NCBI RefSeq assembly: GCF_006346395.1
Contig: NZ_VDMS01000004.1
Span: 62,001-126,000 of the forward strand
Origin: Nocardioides plantarum
GTDB lineage: Bacteria; Actinomycetota; Actinomycetes; Propionibacteriales; Nocardioidaceae
Length of the DNA: 64,000 nucleotides
Direction of reading: 5' to 3'
Part shown: one piece after another, positions 54,684-62,537 of the stretch
Position numbering within the stretch: the stretch's first letter is position 1
Layout of the letters: the number at the start of each line of letters is the position of its first letter
Position numbers and translations under genes: made by a program
Notes under the pieces: model-generated
The model's database searches: none
Told to the model about the DNA's origin: nothing
The model's input: only the letters and a program-made list of their open reading frames with translations

Positions 54684-54686
54684 CCG

Positions 54687-56291
54687 TCAGCCGACCGACC
54701 GCTCCCCCGTCCAGTACTGCGCGCGCAGCGCCTTCTTGTCGGGCTTGCCCAGGCCGGTCAGCGGCAGGACCTCGGTGGCGATGATCTGCTTGGGCACCTG
54801 CACCGACCCCTTGCGCTCCTTGACCATCTCCTGGATCTCGGACACGACGTCCTCGGAGAGCGTGTGTCCCTCGCGCAGCACCACGATGGCGGTGACCGCC
54901 TCGCCGAACTTCTCGTGCGGGGTGCCGATGACGCCCACCTGGGCGATCGCGGGGTGCTCGGCGACGACGTCCTCGACCTCGCGCGGAAAGACGTTGAAGC
55001 CGCCGGTGACGATCATGTCCTTGGTGCGGTCGACGATGTACCAGAAGCCGTCCTCGTCCTCGCGGGCCACGTCGCCGGTGTGCATCCAGCCGTCGGCCCG
55101 ATAGGTCTCGGCGGTCTCGTCGGGCAGGTTCCAGTAGCCGCCGGAGAGCAGCGCCCCGGAGACGCAGATCTCCCCCGGCTCCCCGACGGGGACCGGCTGG
55201 CCGTCCTCGCCGAGCAGCGCAGTACGCACGAAGGCCGACGGTCGGCCGCAGGACGACAGCCGGGCGACGCCGCCGGTGAGGTGGTCCTTCTTGGCCAGGT
55301 AGGTGATGGCCATCGGGGCCTCGGACTGGCCGTAGTACTGGGCGAAGATCGGGCCGAAGCGGTCGATGGCCTCCTGGAGGCGGACCGGGTTGATGGCCGA
55401 GGCGCCGTAGTAGACCGTCTCGAGGCTCGACAGGTCGCGCGTGCGGCTGTCGGGGTGGTCCATCAGCGCGTACAGCATCGAGGGCACCAGCATGGTGGCG
55501 GTGATCCTCAGCTCCTCGATGGAGCGCAGCACCTCGGCCGGGTCGAAGCGGGGCAGGACGTAGAGCGAGCCGCCCTTGATGACGGTCGGCGTGAAGAACG
55601 CCGCACCCGCGTGGGACAGCGGGGTGCACATGAGGAACCGCGGCTCCTCGGGCCACTCCCACTCGCTGAGCATCACCTGGGTCATGGTCGCCATCGCCTG
55701 CGAGGTGCCGATGACGCCCTTGGGCTTGCCGGTCGTGCCGCCGGTGTAGGTGATCGAGACGATGTGGTCGCCCGGGAGCGTCGCGGCCGTCAGCGGCTGC
55801 GGCTCGAACTCCGCGGCCTTGGCGACCAGGTCGACCGCGCGTCCCTCGAGCTCGGGCGGCACCGGCCCGATGGTGAACACGTCGGTGAGCCCGGGACACT
55901 TCTCGAGCAGGGCCAGGGCGCGCTCGACGAAGTAGGGGTCGATGGTCAGCGTCGAGATACCGGCGTCGTTGATCACGTAGGCGTGGTCGTCGGCACTGCC
56001 GAGCGGGTGCAGCGACGTACGCCGGTAGCCCTGCGTCTGACCGGCGCCGATGATGAACAGCACCTCGGGCCGGTTGAGCGCGAGCAGCGCGCCGGCGGTG
56101 CCGGCCCCGGCGCCGAGGGACTCGAAGGCCTGGACGTACTGGCTGATCCGGGTCGCCACCTGGCCGCCGGTCAGCGTGGTGTCACCCAGGTGGATCACCG
56201 GCTTGTCGCGGTGCCGCTTGAGTGCGGCGACCATCAGGTCGCCGTTGTGGGTGGGCGTGCGCAGGTGGTTGTCGGCCGAGGTGTCGGACAT
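54687..56291 (-). CDS. FadD8-like acyl-CoA synthetase
   Basis: The 534-residue adenylate-forming enzyme has the P-loop TYTGGTTGKPKG (181-192), FAQYYGQSEAP and the late TGDVAREDEDGFWYIVDRTKDMIV and LTGLGKPDKKALRA motifs with the catalytic Lys. The sequence as a whole resembles mycobacterial FadD8. It starts at ATG 56291, 6 bp after TAGTCT which overlaps a KstR-type box, so it probably belongs to the sterol regulon. The acyl substrate is not known. Confidence 0.88.
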   Translation of the reverse strand: MSDTSADNHLRTPTHNGDLMVAALKRHRDKPVIHLGDTTLTGGQVATRISQYVQAFESLGAGAGTAGALLALNRPEVLFIIGAGQTQGYRRTSLHPLGSADDHAYVINDAGISTLTIDPYFVERALALLEKCPGLTDVFTIGPVPPELEGRAVDLVAKAAEFEPQPLTAATLPGDHIVSITYTGGTTGKPKGVIGTSQAMATMTQVMLSEWEWPEEPRFLMCTPLSHAGAAFFTPTVIKGGSLYVLPRFDPAEVLRSIEELRITATMLVPSMLYALMDHPDSRTRDLSSLETVYYGASAINPVRLQEAIDRFGPIFAQYYGQSEAPMAITYLAKKDHLTGGVARLSSCGRPSAFVRTALLGEDGQPVPVGEPGEICVSGALLSGGYWNLPDETAETYRADGWMHTGDVAREDEDGFWYIVDRTKDMIVTGGFNVFPREVEDVVAEHPAIAQVGVIGTPHEKFGEAVTAIVVLREGHTLSEDVVSEIQEMVKERKGSVQVPKQIIATEVLPLTGLGKPDKKALRAQYWTGERSVG

Positions 56292-56301
56292 GGGCCGAGA
56301 C

Positions 56302-56315
56302 TAGAACGTGTTGCA
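56302..56315. promoter_or_regulatory. KstR-type operator upstream of the FadD8-like gene
   Basis: TAGAACGTGTTGCA matches TNNAACNNGTTNNA perfectly. On the minus strand its end overlaps TAGTCT (56303-56298), the apparent -10 of the FadD8-like gene, with the ATG 6 bp further on. The plus-strand DUF6412 gene starts 52 bp away with its own -10. Confidence 0.85.
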
Positions 56316-56354
56316 GTTCCTGTCACGGACGCAGCAGCCGATCGAGCCACGTCG

Positions 56355-56366
56355 TAGTCTCTCGGC
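56355..56366 (+). promoter_or_regulatory. Leaderless -10 of the DUF6412 gene
   Basis: TAGTCT (56355-56360) is followed by six bases and the ATG at 56367, with no ribosome-binding site. Confidence 0.5.
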
Positions 56367-56669
56367 ATGGACGAGACGCGAGGCGGGCTGCGGCTGCGCG
56401 ACGGCGTCCTCGCGCTGGCCGCGGCGGCGATCGCGTTCCTGCTGCCGACGCTGCTGGCCGGCGTCGACAGCACCACGACCCTGGCGGGCGCCCTGCTGGC
56501 CGTCGCGGTCGCCGCTCTGCTCGGCGCCGCCCACGGCCACCCCGGCCTGGCCGCGCGTACGACGTCCGCGCGGTTCGCCACGCGACGCTCGACCCCGATC
56601 GTGCTCACCACCCGGGTCACCGACCCGACGCACCACCCGCTGCGCCCCCGGGCTCCCGGGACCGTCTGA
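56367..56669 (+). CDS. Small membrane protein (DUF6412-like)
   Basis: The 100-residue protein has two hydrophobic helices (about 11-31 and 39-55) separated by a short loop, then an Arg/Thr/Pro-rich tail. Small proteins of this type precede yidC-like genes in other actinobacteria, which suggests a link with membrane-protein insertion or metal export, but no function is known. It is followed 63 bp later by the YidC-like gene. Confidence 0.7.
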   Translation: MDETRGGLRLRDGVLALAAAAIAFLLPTLLAGVDSTTTLAGALLAVAVAALLGAAHGHPGLAARTTSARFATRRSTPIVLTTRVTDPTHHPLRPRAPGTV

Positions 56670-56732
56670 CGCCGCGCTCCGGCGCGCGCAGACGACCCTC
56701 CCTGTCCCGACCGCACGCCCAGGAGCCCCTGC

Positions 56733-57584
56733 ATGTCCGTCCTCGATCCCCTGTCCCACGTCCTCGCCGCCGTCGTCGCCGGCGCCCACGACGGCCTGAC
56801 CGCGCTCGGCGCCGGCGAGTCGTCCGGCATCACCTGGTGCCTCTCGATCGCCGCGGTGGTCGTCATCGTCCGCTCGGCGCTGCTCCCGCTCACGATCCAC
56901 ACCGTCCGCAACGCCCACGCCGCCGCGCGGGCACGACCGCACCTGCGGGCCCTGGCCCAGGAGTACAAGGGCCGTACCGACCCCGACGCCGTCCGCGCCC
57001 AGATGGCGGCGCGGCGCGAGATCTCGGCGGAGCACGGCATGTCGCGCCTGGGCTGCCTGCCGCTGCTGGTGCAGATCCCGATCTGGATCGCGCTCTACCA
57101 CCTGCTCCGCAACGCGGCCAACGGCAAGGCGGTCGGCCTGCTCGACGCGGGTCAGGTCGACGCACTCGGGCGCGCGAGGTTCGCCGGGGTCGGCCTCACC
57201 GACCACGGCTACTTCGGCGACGGCGGAGCACACGTGCTCGTCGTGCTCGGCCTCGCCGCCGCCACCGCCGCGCTCGGCTTCGTCACCCAGCGCTACCTCG
57301 TCATGCCCAACACCTCGGTCGCCGACATGCCCGAGGCCATGGCCAGCGCCCAGCGCCTGGTCCCGTTCCTGTCGGCCGGCGGCATCCTGGTCGCCGGCCA
57401 CGTCGTGCCGGTCGCCCTGGTCTTCTACTGGCTCTGCGGCGCGATCTGGACCTTCACGCAGAGCGCGATGGTGTGGCGCTGGTTCCCGACGCCCGGGACG
57501 CCTGCGGCCGAGCGGCACGGCCCGTCGTACGCCGGGCTCCCGGCGCGGGAGCCCCGGGCGCGGGCGACCGACGAGCTCGCCTAG
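56733..57584 (+). CDS. YidC/Oxa1-family membrane insertase (second, short type)
   Basis: The 283-residue polytopic protein has segments ALLPLTIHTVRNAHAAARARP and LGCLPLLVQIPIWIALYHLLRN characteristic of the YidC core, with a hydrophilic groove Arg (ivRSALLPL). ATG 56733 has AGGAG 7 bp upstream. The housekeeping yidC normally sits near rnpA and oriC, so this is probably a paralogue. It converges with the TetR gene. Confidence 0.85.
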   Translation: MSVLDPLSHVLAAVVAGAHDGLTALGAGESSGITWCLSIAAVVVIVRSALLPLTIHTVRNAHAAARARPHLRALAQEYKGRTDPDAVRAQMAARREISAEHGMSRLGCLPLLVQIPIWIALYHLLRNAANGKAVGLLDAGQVDALGRARFAGVGLTDHGYFGDGGAHVLVVLGLAAATAALGFVTQRYLVMPNTSVADMPEAMASAQRLVPFLSAGGILVAGHVVPVALVFYWLCGAIWTFTQSAMVWRWFPTPGTPAAERHGPSYAGLPAREPRARATDELA

Positions 57585-57591
57585 CCCGGCA

Positions 57592-58128
57592 CTAGCGGAG
57601 CAGCCCGGCGAGCAGCACGTCGAGGAGCCGAGGCACCCGGACCTCCCACTCCTCGGCCTCGACGTGGGCCAGGAACCAGGACAGCAGGATCACGTCGCGC
57701 GGGTCGACGTCGTCCCTCAGCACCCCGGCGGCACTGCCGGCGCCCAGCAACCCGGTCAGGGCCTGTCCGAGCTTGCCGTGCGTCCGTGTCGACAGGTCGG
57801 CCCACACCGAGTCCTCGACAGCCGCGATGACGCCGCCCTTGACCCGGGCGTACGCCGCCAGCTGCGCGAACCAACGACGCAGTGCCTCCGTCGGCTCGTG
57901 CTCCTCGATCAGGGTCGCGGCCAGGGCGACCAGGGTGTCGATCTCCTGCTCGTAGAGGGCGCGGAGCAGCTCGTCCCGGTCGGCGAAGTGGCGGTAGAGC
58001 GTGCCCTGCCCGACGCCGGCCCGCTTGGCCACGGCGCTCAGACGCAGCTCTCCCGGCTCCGCGACCAAGGCGCGGGCGGCGTCGAGGATCGCCGCCCGGT
58101 TGCGGGTCACGTCGCTGCGCTCGGCCAT
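57592..58128 (-). CDS. TetR-family transcriptional repressor
   Basis: The 178-residue regulator has an N-terminal helix-turn-helix (RLSAVAKRAGVGQGTLYRHFADRDELLRALY, about 29-59; read as overlapping segments) and a C-terminal ligand-binding domain. It is divergent from an SDR gene and the gap holds two identical-arm operators, so it probably represses itself and the SDR. It does not resemble KstR beyond the DNA-binding domain. Confidence 0.92.
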   Translation of the reverse strand: MAERSDVTRNRAAILDAARALVAEPGELRLSAVAKRAGVGQGTLYRHFADRDELLRALYEQEIDTLVALAATLIEEHEPTEALRRWFAQLAAYARVKGGVIAAVEDSVWADLSTRTHGKLGQALTGLLGAGSAAGVLRDDVDPRDVILLSWFLAHVEAEEWEVRVPRLLDVLLAGLLR

Positions 58129-58150
58129 CTGGCTCCCCTCGACTTGAATC

Positions 58151-58165
58151 CGGACACATTGTCCG
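58151..58165. promoter_or_regulatory. TetR operator 1
   Basis: CGGACA-CAT-TGTCCG is a perfect 15-bp inverted repeat in the TetR/SDR gap. Its arms are identical to those of a second site 27 bp away, centre to centre. Confidence 0.8.
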
Positions 58166-58177
58166 CTTTCATGGAAA

Positions 58178-58192
58178 CGGACAACATGTCCG
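58178..58192. promoter_or_regulatory. TetR operator 2
   Basis: CGGACA-ACA-TGTCCG is the second copy, closer to the SDR start. The 27-bp centre spacing is about two and a half helical turns, which would place two dimers on roughly opposite faces. Confidence 0.8.
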
Positions 58193-58211
58193 CAGTCCCA
58201 GGAGGCTAGCA

Positions 58212-58946
58212 GTGCTCAACGACCAGGTCATCGCCATCACCGGAGCGAGCAGCGGGATCGGCGCCGCCACGGCGCGCCGGCTGGCCCGGCGCGGAGCGGC
58301 GGTGGTGCTCGGCGCCCGGCGCACCGACCGGCTCGAGGAGCTCGCCGCCGAGCTGCGGGCCGACGGTGCCCGGGTCGCCGTCGTCACCGTGGACGTGACC
58401 CGGCCTGCGGACCTCGAGCGGCTCGTCGCGACCGCGGTCGAGCGGTTCGGCCGGCTCGACGTGCTCGTCGCCAACGCCGGGATCGGACCGATCTCGCGTC
58501 TGGACCAGCGCCGTACGGCGGACTGGGACGCGATGATCGACGTCAACATCCGCGGTGTGCTGCACGGCATCGACGCTGCGCTGCCGGTCTTCGAACGCCA
58601 GGGCCGGGGTCACTTCGTGACGATCGTGTCGACGGCAGGACTCAAGATCGTGCCGACGATGGCGGTCTACGCCGGCACCAAGAACGCGGTCCGCACGATC
58701 CTCGAGGGCCTGCGCCAGGAGTCGACCGACGGGACGCTCAAGACCACGGCGATCTCGCCGGGCTACGTCCGCACCGAGTTCGGCGACTCGATCACCGACC
58801 CCGAGCTGCGAGCCCAGGTGGCGACCGGGATGGCGACCTTCGCGCTCGACCCCGACGCGGTCGCCGGTGCCGTCGAGTACGCCGTGGACCAGCCGTGGGA
58901 GGTCGAGGTCGGCGAGCTCTCGATCCGGCCCACCGCGCAGGGCTGA
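58212..58946 (+). CDS. Short-chain dehydrogenase/reductase under TetR control
   Basis: The 244-residue classical SDR has the nucleotide motif TGASSGIG (about 10-17), NAG (about 88-90), catalytic Ser in IVSTAGLKI and the YAGTK motif (about 155-159). It is NAD(P)-dependent, but its substrate is unknown. GTG 58212 has AGGAGG 6 bp upstream. Two TetR operators lie just upstream. Confidence 0.92.
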   Translation: MLNDQVIAITGASSGIGAATARRLARRGAAVVLGARRTDRLEELAAELRADGARVAVVTVDVTRPADLERLVATAVERFGRLDVLVANAGIGPISRLDQRRTADWDAMIDVNIRGVLHGIDAALPVFERQGRGHFVTIVSTAGLKIVPTMAVYAGTKNAVRTILEGLRQESTDGTLKTTAISPGYVRTEFGDSITDPELRAQVATGMATFALDPDAVAGAVEYAVDQPWEVEVGELSIRPTAQG

Positions 58947-58951
58947 GCCGG

Positions 58952-59308
58952 CTACGACGTCGCGACGACGCGGATCTCGACAGCAGGATGGCTCCGCACC
59001 AGCACCCGTGCGGCCTCGAGCAACCCATCCTCGTCGTCGGTCGAGACCAGGTAGAAGCCTGACAGCTGCTCGGCCGACTCGGCGTACGGACCGTCGGTGA
59101 CGACCGGCTGCTCCCCCGCGCCGCGGCGTACGACGTGGGCGCGCGTCGCGGAGGCCAGCTCGGCACCGCCGGTGATCCGCCCACCGCGCTCCTCGAGCAG
59201 GCGGCCGAACTCGGCGTCGGTGTCGTAGATCGCTTGGCGCTCGGCCTCGGTCGCGCGGTCCCACTCGTCCTCGCGGTCGGCGGGGAACAGGATCACGTAG
59301 TCGGTCAT
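58952..59308 (-). CDS. YCII-related (DGPF) domain protein
   Basis: The 118-residue protein has the family's VVTDGPYAESAEQLSGFYLV core (67-86) and an N-terminal YVILF strand. YciI relatives are ferredoxin-like fold proteins with poorly known catalytic roles, often encoded near ECF sigma genes, though none is seen here. It starts at ATG 59308 and converges with the SDR gene. Confidence 0.88.
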   Translation of the reverse strand: MTDYVILFPADREDEWDRATEAERQAIYDTDAEFGRLLEERGGRITGGAELASATRAHVVRRGAGEQPVVTDGPYAESAEQLSGFYLVSTDDEDGLLEAARVLVRSHPAVEIRVVATS

Positions 59309-59420
59309 CGGGGGTCCTCTCGTTCGGGTCGGTCATCAGGATGACGCGCCGGAGGGCCACAGATCGACAGGCCGGCCCAGCCGCGTGGAATGTCCGTCCC
59401 CGGACCCAGGTTGGCCCGCC

Positions 59421-60191
59421 ATGACCGCCAACAGCTACGACTTCGCCGACAAGACCGTCCTCGTCACCGGAGGGGGCACCGGGATCGGCCGCGCCATCGC
59501 CGAGGCGTTCCTGGCCAACGGCGCCAACGTCGCCGTCAGCGGGCGTCGCCGCGACAAGCTCGACGAGGCCCTGGCCGCCCACCCGGCCGAGCGGACGCTG
59601 GCCGTCGAGGCCGACGTCAGCCAGGACGGCTCGGTGGCGGCGCTGGTCGCAGCGGTGGTCGAGCGGTTCGGGTCGGTCGACGTCGTGGTCAACAACGCCG
59701 CGGCCTACACCAGCGGGGCGTTCAACGAGCTCGACCTCGACGGCTGGGAGGCGATCCGCTCGACCAACATCGACGGCTTCGTCAACGTCGCGCGGCACAC
59801 GCTGCCCGAGCTGGAGAGGTCCGGCGGCAACCTCGTCGTGGTCGGGTCGGTCTCGGGGCTGCGCGGCGACTGGGGCCAGGCGGCCTACAACGCCACCAAG
59901 GCGGCGATCATGAACTTCGTGCAGTCCCTTGCCCTCGACTACGGCCCGCGCGGGGTGCGGCTCAACGCCGTGGCGCCGGCCTTCACGATCACGCCGATCA
60001 CCGCCGACGCCGCCGCCGACCCCGACGTGGCCGGGCCCGCGATCAACCGGGTCGCGCTCGGACGGCTGGGTCGGCCCGAGGACGTGGCGCCCGCCGTGCT
60101 CTTCCTGGCCAGCCCCGACGCGGGCTACATCACCGGCGCGTTCCTCGCCGTCGACGGCGGCACGTCGGCCTCGACGGGCCAGGCGCACTGA
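59421..60191 (+). CDS. Short-chain dehydrogenase/reductase
   Basis: The 256-residue classical SDR has TGGGTGIG (about 16-23), NNAA (about 91-94), Ser in VGSVSG and the YNATK motif (about 156-160), plus the FabG-like C terminus GAFLAVDGGTSAS. The ATG at 59421 is chosen over the GTG at 59385. It is located in the sterol region without a KstR box of its own. Substrate unknown. Confidence 0.9.
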   Translation: MTANSYDFADKTVLVTGGGTGIGRAIAEAFLANGANVAVSGRRRDKLDEALAAHPAERTLAVEADVSQDGSVAALVAAVVERFGSVDVVVNNAAAYTSGAFNELDLDGWEAIRSTNIDGFVNVARHTLPELERSGGNLVVVGSVSGLRGDWGQAAYNATKAAIMNFVQSLALDYGPRGVRLNAVAPAFTITPITADAAADPDVAGPAINRVALGRLGRPEDVAPAVLFLASPDAGYITGAFLAVDGGTSASTGQAH

Positions 60192-60194
60192 TTC

Positions 60195-61425
60195 CAGACC
60201 ACCCACTCGCGGCGTGTACGACCTACGGCACGGACGGTCCTCCGGGCGCCGCTCGACCCGTTACGTAACGAACCGCTTCCGAGAAGACTTCCGACGGCGT
60301 CTCCGTCACAAGGCGAGCTCCGCTGTTCAGAAGCTCAGACTCCATCGCGACCGCTCGCGGTCCGGCGAAAACGATGACGGGTGTCGCAATGGGAAGCTCG
60401 CGCATACGAAGTAGCAGATCAAGACCCGCCCGCGGATTGTCGACACCGTCTTCTATGCGTCCAAGATCGGTGATGACTAGAGCATAATTTCGGCGCCGTA
60501 GCGCTGCGATCGCAGCACTTGTACTAGTCACGGCGTGAACATCGATGTCCAGCGCCCGCAGAGCTCGGACCAACGCGTGGTTGTTCTGTGGAAAGTCGTC
60601 GACCCACAGGATCGGTAGGAACGGTTGTCGGTGCGACTCTGTCGATTCGGCTGCCGCGTCGGCAAGAAGCCGTAGGTCCGACGGCGACTCTTTACCGGAG
60701 GTTAGTCGCAGGCTCGCGTAGGCCTTATCCGCTCGTGATGCGTCAGCAGCACGAGCCTCGCTACCTTCTAGCAGGACGCGCAAGTAGAGCCGAGTCCACA
60801 AGTAGCTGAGCACAGCGCCCGCGCCCACGCCAAAGGTGACGGCAGTCAGCGCAAACGCCTGCGGGTTCTGCGTGTTCAGCCCCGCACCAAGATAGTTGCC
60901 GAGTGCAGAAGCGGCGTCGGGCACCCTCCCGATCTGAACCAGGCCCGCTCCGACAAGCAGCTTCGTCAGCCAATCGGAGATGTCCTCGAGGTTGGAGTTC
61001 GAGGAGAAGCGCTCGGATTTCTCAGCCCTAAAGTCCGAACGACTACGCGGCACCCCGAAGATCAGGCCGAAGAGACACGACAGAGCGCCAAATGCCAACG
61101 CGTACATCAACCATATTAGTCCCATCCTCAAGGATCCGCCTGCTACTGACGCAAGCGTCCCGGGAACGACTACGAGCCCGAGCGCGACGCCGAAAGCGGC
61201 GACTACCTTGGTACGCCCCGGCGGTCGACCAATTCTCGATTTCGCGCTCACGTGGAGAATTCAATCAGAGCGTCGGAGCAGTGTCACTGCTACAAGAAAT
61301 TTGCTACCAAATAGATGGCTGGCGGTGTTCTCAGTTCCCGGTAGCAAAACTAGTCACGCGGCGACAGCCTGGCCTCGAGGGCCGATAGGCCTTCGAGGCA
61401 GCGGAGCAGCAAGTAGTCGAACTGT
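60195..61425. other. Low-GC island carrying the receiver-like gene
   Basis: By direct counting, 60481-60540 is 57 percent GC and 61261-61320 is 47 percent, against 75 percent for 59941-60000 in the SDR gene before it. The segment breaks the dispersed sterol region between an SDR gene and the LLM gene. No integrase, insertion sequence, tRNA or terminal repeat is visible. The 174 bp after the gene's 5' end (61252-61425) hold no frame with coding character. Confidence 0.7.
60223..61251 (-). CDS. Membrane-anchored protein with receiver-like domain
   Basis: The 342-residue protein has two N-terminal hydrophobic helices (about 17-37 and 44-66), a NSNLEDISDWLTKLLVGAG motif (85-103), a third helix (about 132-155) and a C-terminal receiver-like domain (about 213-330). 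The acidic pair Asp218/Asp219 and the putative phosphorylation site Asp262 (VITDLG) are present, but the switch Ser/Thr is Ala296 and the conserved Lys is Thr318. No kinase or output domain is linked. It starts at GTG 61251. Function unknown; probably acquired horizontally. Confidence 0.75.
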   Translation of the reverse strand: MSAKSRIGRPPGRTKVVAAFGVALGLVVVPGTLASVAGGSLRMGLIWLMYALAFGALSCLFGLIFGVPRSRSDFRAEKSERFSSNSNLEDISDWLTKLLVGAGLVQIGRVPDAASALGNYLGAGLNTQNPQAFALTAVTFGVGAGAVLSYLWTRLYLRVLLEGSEARAADASRADKAYASLRLTSGKESPSDLRLLADAAAESTESHRQPFLPILWVDDFPQNNHALVRALRALDIDVHAVTSTSAAIAALRRRNYALVITDLGRIEDGVDNPRAGLDLLLRMRELPIATPVIVFAGPRAVAMESELLNSGARLVTETPSEVFSEAVRYVTGRAAPGGPSVP

Positions 61426-62469
61426 TCAGGCCAGCAGCTCGGCGACCCTGCGCAGCTCGTCGGCGCCGCGGAACGACAGCAGCAGCGTGGTCACCCCGGT
61501 GTCCTCCCAGGCGGCGACCTTGTCCTGCACCTCGGCGGCCGAGCCGATGATGTGCAGGTCGTGGACGAGGTCGTCGGGGATCAGCGCGGTGGCCTCGTCC
61601 TTGCGCCCGTCGAGGTAGAGCCTCTGGACCTCGCCGGCCAGCGCCTCGTAGCCCATCCGGACGAAGACCTGGTTGTGGAAGTTGGCCTCGGCCGCGCCCA
61701 TCCCGCCCATGTAGAGCGCGACCGACGATCTCAGGGCGTCGACGACCAGCTGGGTGGCCTCGGGGGTGTCGCAGATCTGCAGGTGGCAGGTCGCGGCGAT
61801 CTCGAAGTCGTCGCGGGTACGCCGGGCCCCCGGTCGTGCGAAGCCCTCGTCGAGCCACGGCTGGTACATCGCAGCCGACTTCGGCGTGTAGAAGATGGGG
61901 ATCCAGCCGTCAGCGATCTCGGCGGTCTGGGCGACGTTCTTGGGCCCCTCGGCGCCGAGCCAGATCGGGACGTCGGGGCGCAGCGGGTGCACGATCGGCT
62001 TGAGCGGCTTGCCGAGACCGACCGAGCCCGGGCCGGCGTACGGCAGCGGGTAGTGCGGGCCGTCGTTGGTCACCGGCGCCTCGCGGGCCAGCACCTGGCG
62101 GATGATGTCGACGACCTCGCGGGTGCGGGCCAGTGGCTTCTGGAAGGGCTGGCCGTACCACCCCTCGACGACCTGGGGTCCCGAGACGCCCATGCCGAGG
62201 ATGAACCGGCCGCCGGTGAGGTGGTCGAGGGTCAGGGCGTGCATCGCGATCGACGTCGGGGCGCGACCGGACATCTGCACGATCGAGGTCCCGAGCCGCA
62301 CTCGTGAGGTGCCCCGCCCCCACCACGTCAGCGGCGTGAACGCGTCGGAGCCCCAGGCCTCGGCGGTGAAGACGGCGTCGAAGCCCGACTCCTCGGCGGC
62401 CGTGACGAGGTCCTCGACACCTGCGGGCGGCTGCGCGCCCCAGTAGCCCAGCTGCAGTCCCAGTTTCAT
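61426..62469 (-). CDS. LLM-class F420-dependent oxidoreductase of the sterol cluster
   Basis: The 347-residue luciferase-like protein has GTSIVQMSGRAP (about 60-71), GMGVSGPQVVEGWYG and WLGAEGPKNV segments typical of F420-binding LLM enzymes. Length and the divergent arrangement with the OB/DUF35 gene match Rv3520c/Rv3521 of the mycobacterial cholesterol region. ATG 62469 lies about 35 nt after the transcription start predicted from TAGGAT in the shared operator region; the leader has a weak GAGAGAG site. Confidence 0.88.
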   Translation of the reverse strand: MKLGLQLGYWGAQPPAGVEDLVTAAEESGFDAVFTAEAWGSDAFTPLTWWGRGTSRVRLGTSIVQMSGRAPTSIAMHALTLDHLTGGRFILGMGVSGPQVVEGWYGQPFQKPLARTREVVDIIRQVLAREAPVTNDGPHYPLPYAGPGSVGLGKPLKPIVHPLRPDVPIWLGAEGPKNVAQTAEIADGWIPIFYTPKSAAMYQPWLDEGFARPGARRTRDDFEIAATCHLQICDTPEATQLVVDALRSSVALYMGGMGAAEANFHNQVFVRMGYEALAGEVQRLYLDGRKDEATALIPDDLVHDLHIIGSAAEVQDKVAAWEDTGVTTLLLSFRGADELRRVAELLA

Positions 62470-62513
62470 GGTCGCCACTCTCTCACCCCGGTGGGTCCCT
62501 GTTGCCTTGATCC

Positions 62514-62527
62514 TAGAACGTGTTCTA
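62514..62527. promoter_or_regulatory. KstR-type operator between the LLM and OB/DUF35 genes
   Basis: TAGAACGTGTTCTA is a fully symmetrical and perfect match to TNNAACNNGTTNNA. On the plus strand it runs into TAGTTT (62526-62531), a -10 with the ATG 6 bp on. On the minus strand it runs into TAGGAT (62515-62510), the -10 of the LLM gene. One site thus touches both -10 elements. Confidence 0.9.
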
Positions 62528-62537
62528 GTTTCGACCC

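Noticed and set aside
57592..58128. TetR gene as the KstR regulator of the sterol genes
   Set aside because: The protein does not resemble KstR beyond the DNA-binding domain, and its adjacent operators (CGGACA-N3-TGTCCG) differ from the KstR-type motif.
60195..61425. Insertion sequence or phage remnant
   Set aside because: No transposase, integrase, terminal inverted repeats or target duplication can be seen at the borders of the low-GC island.
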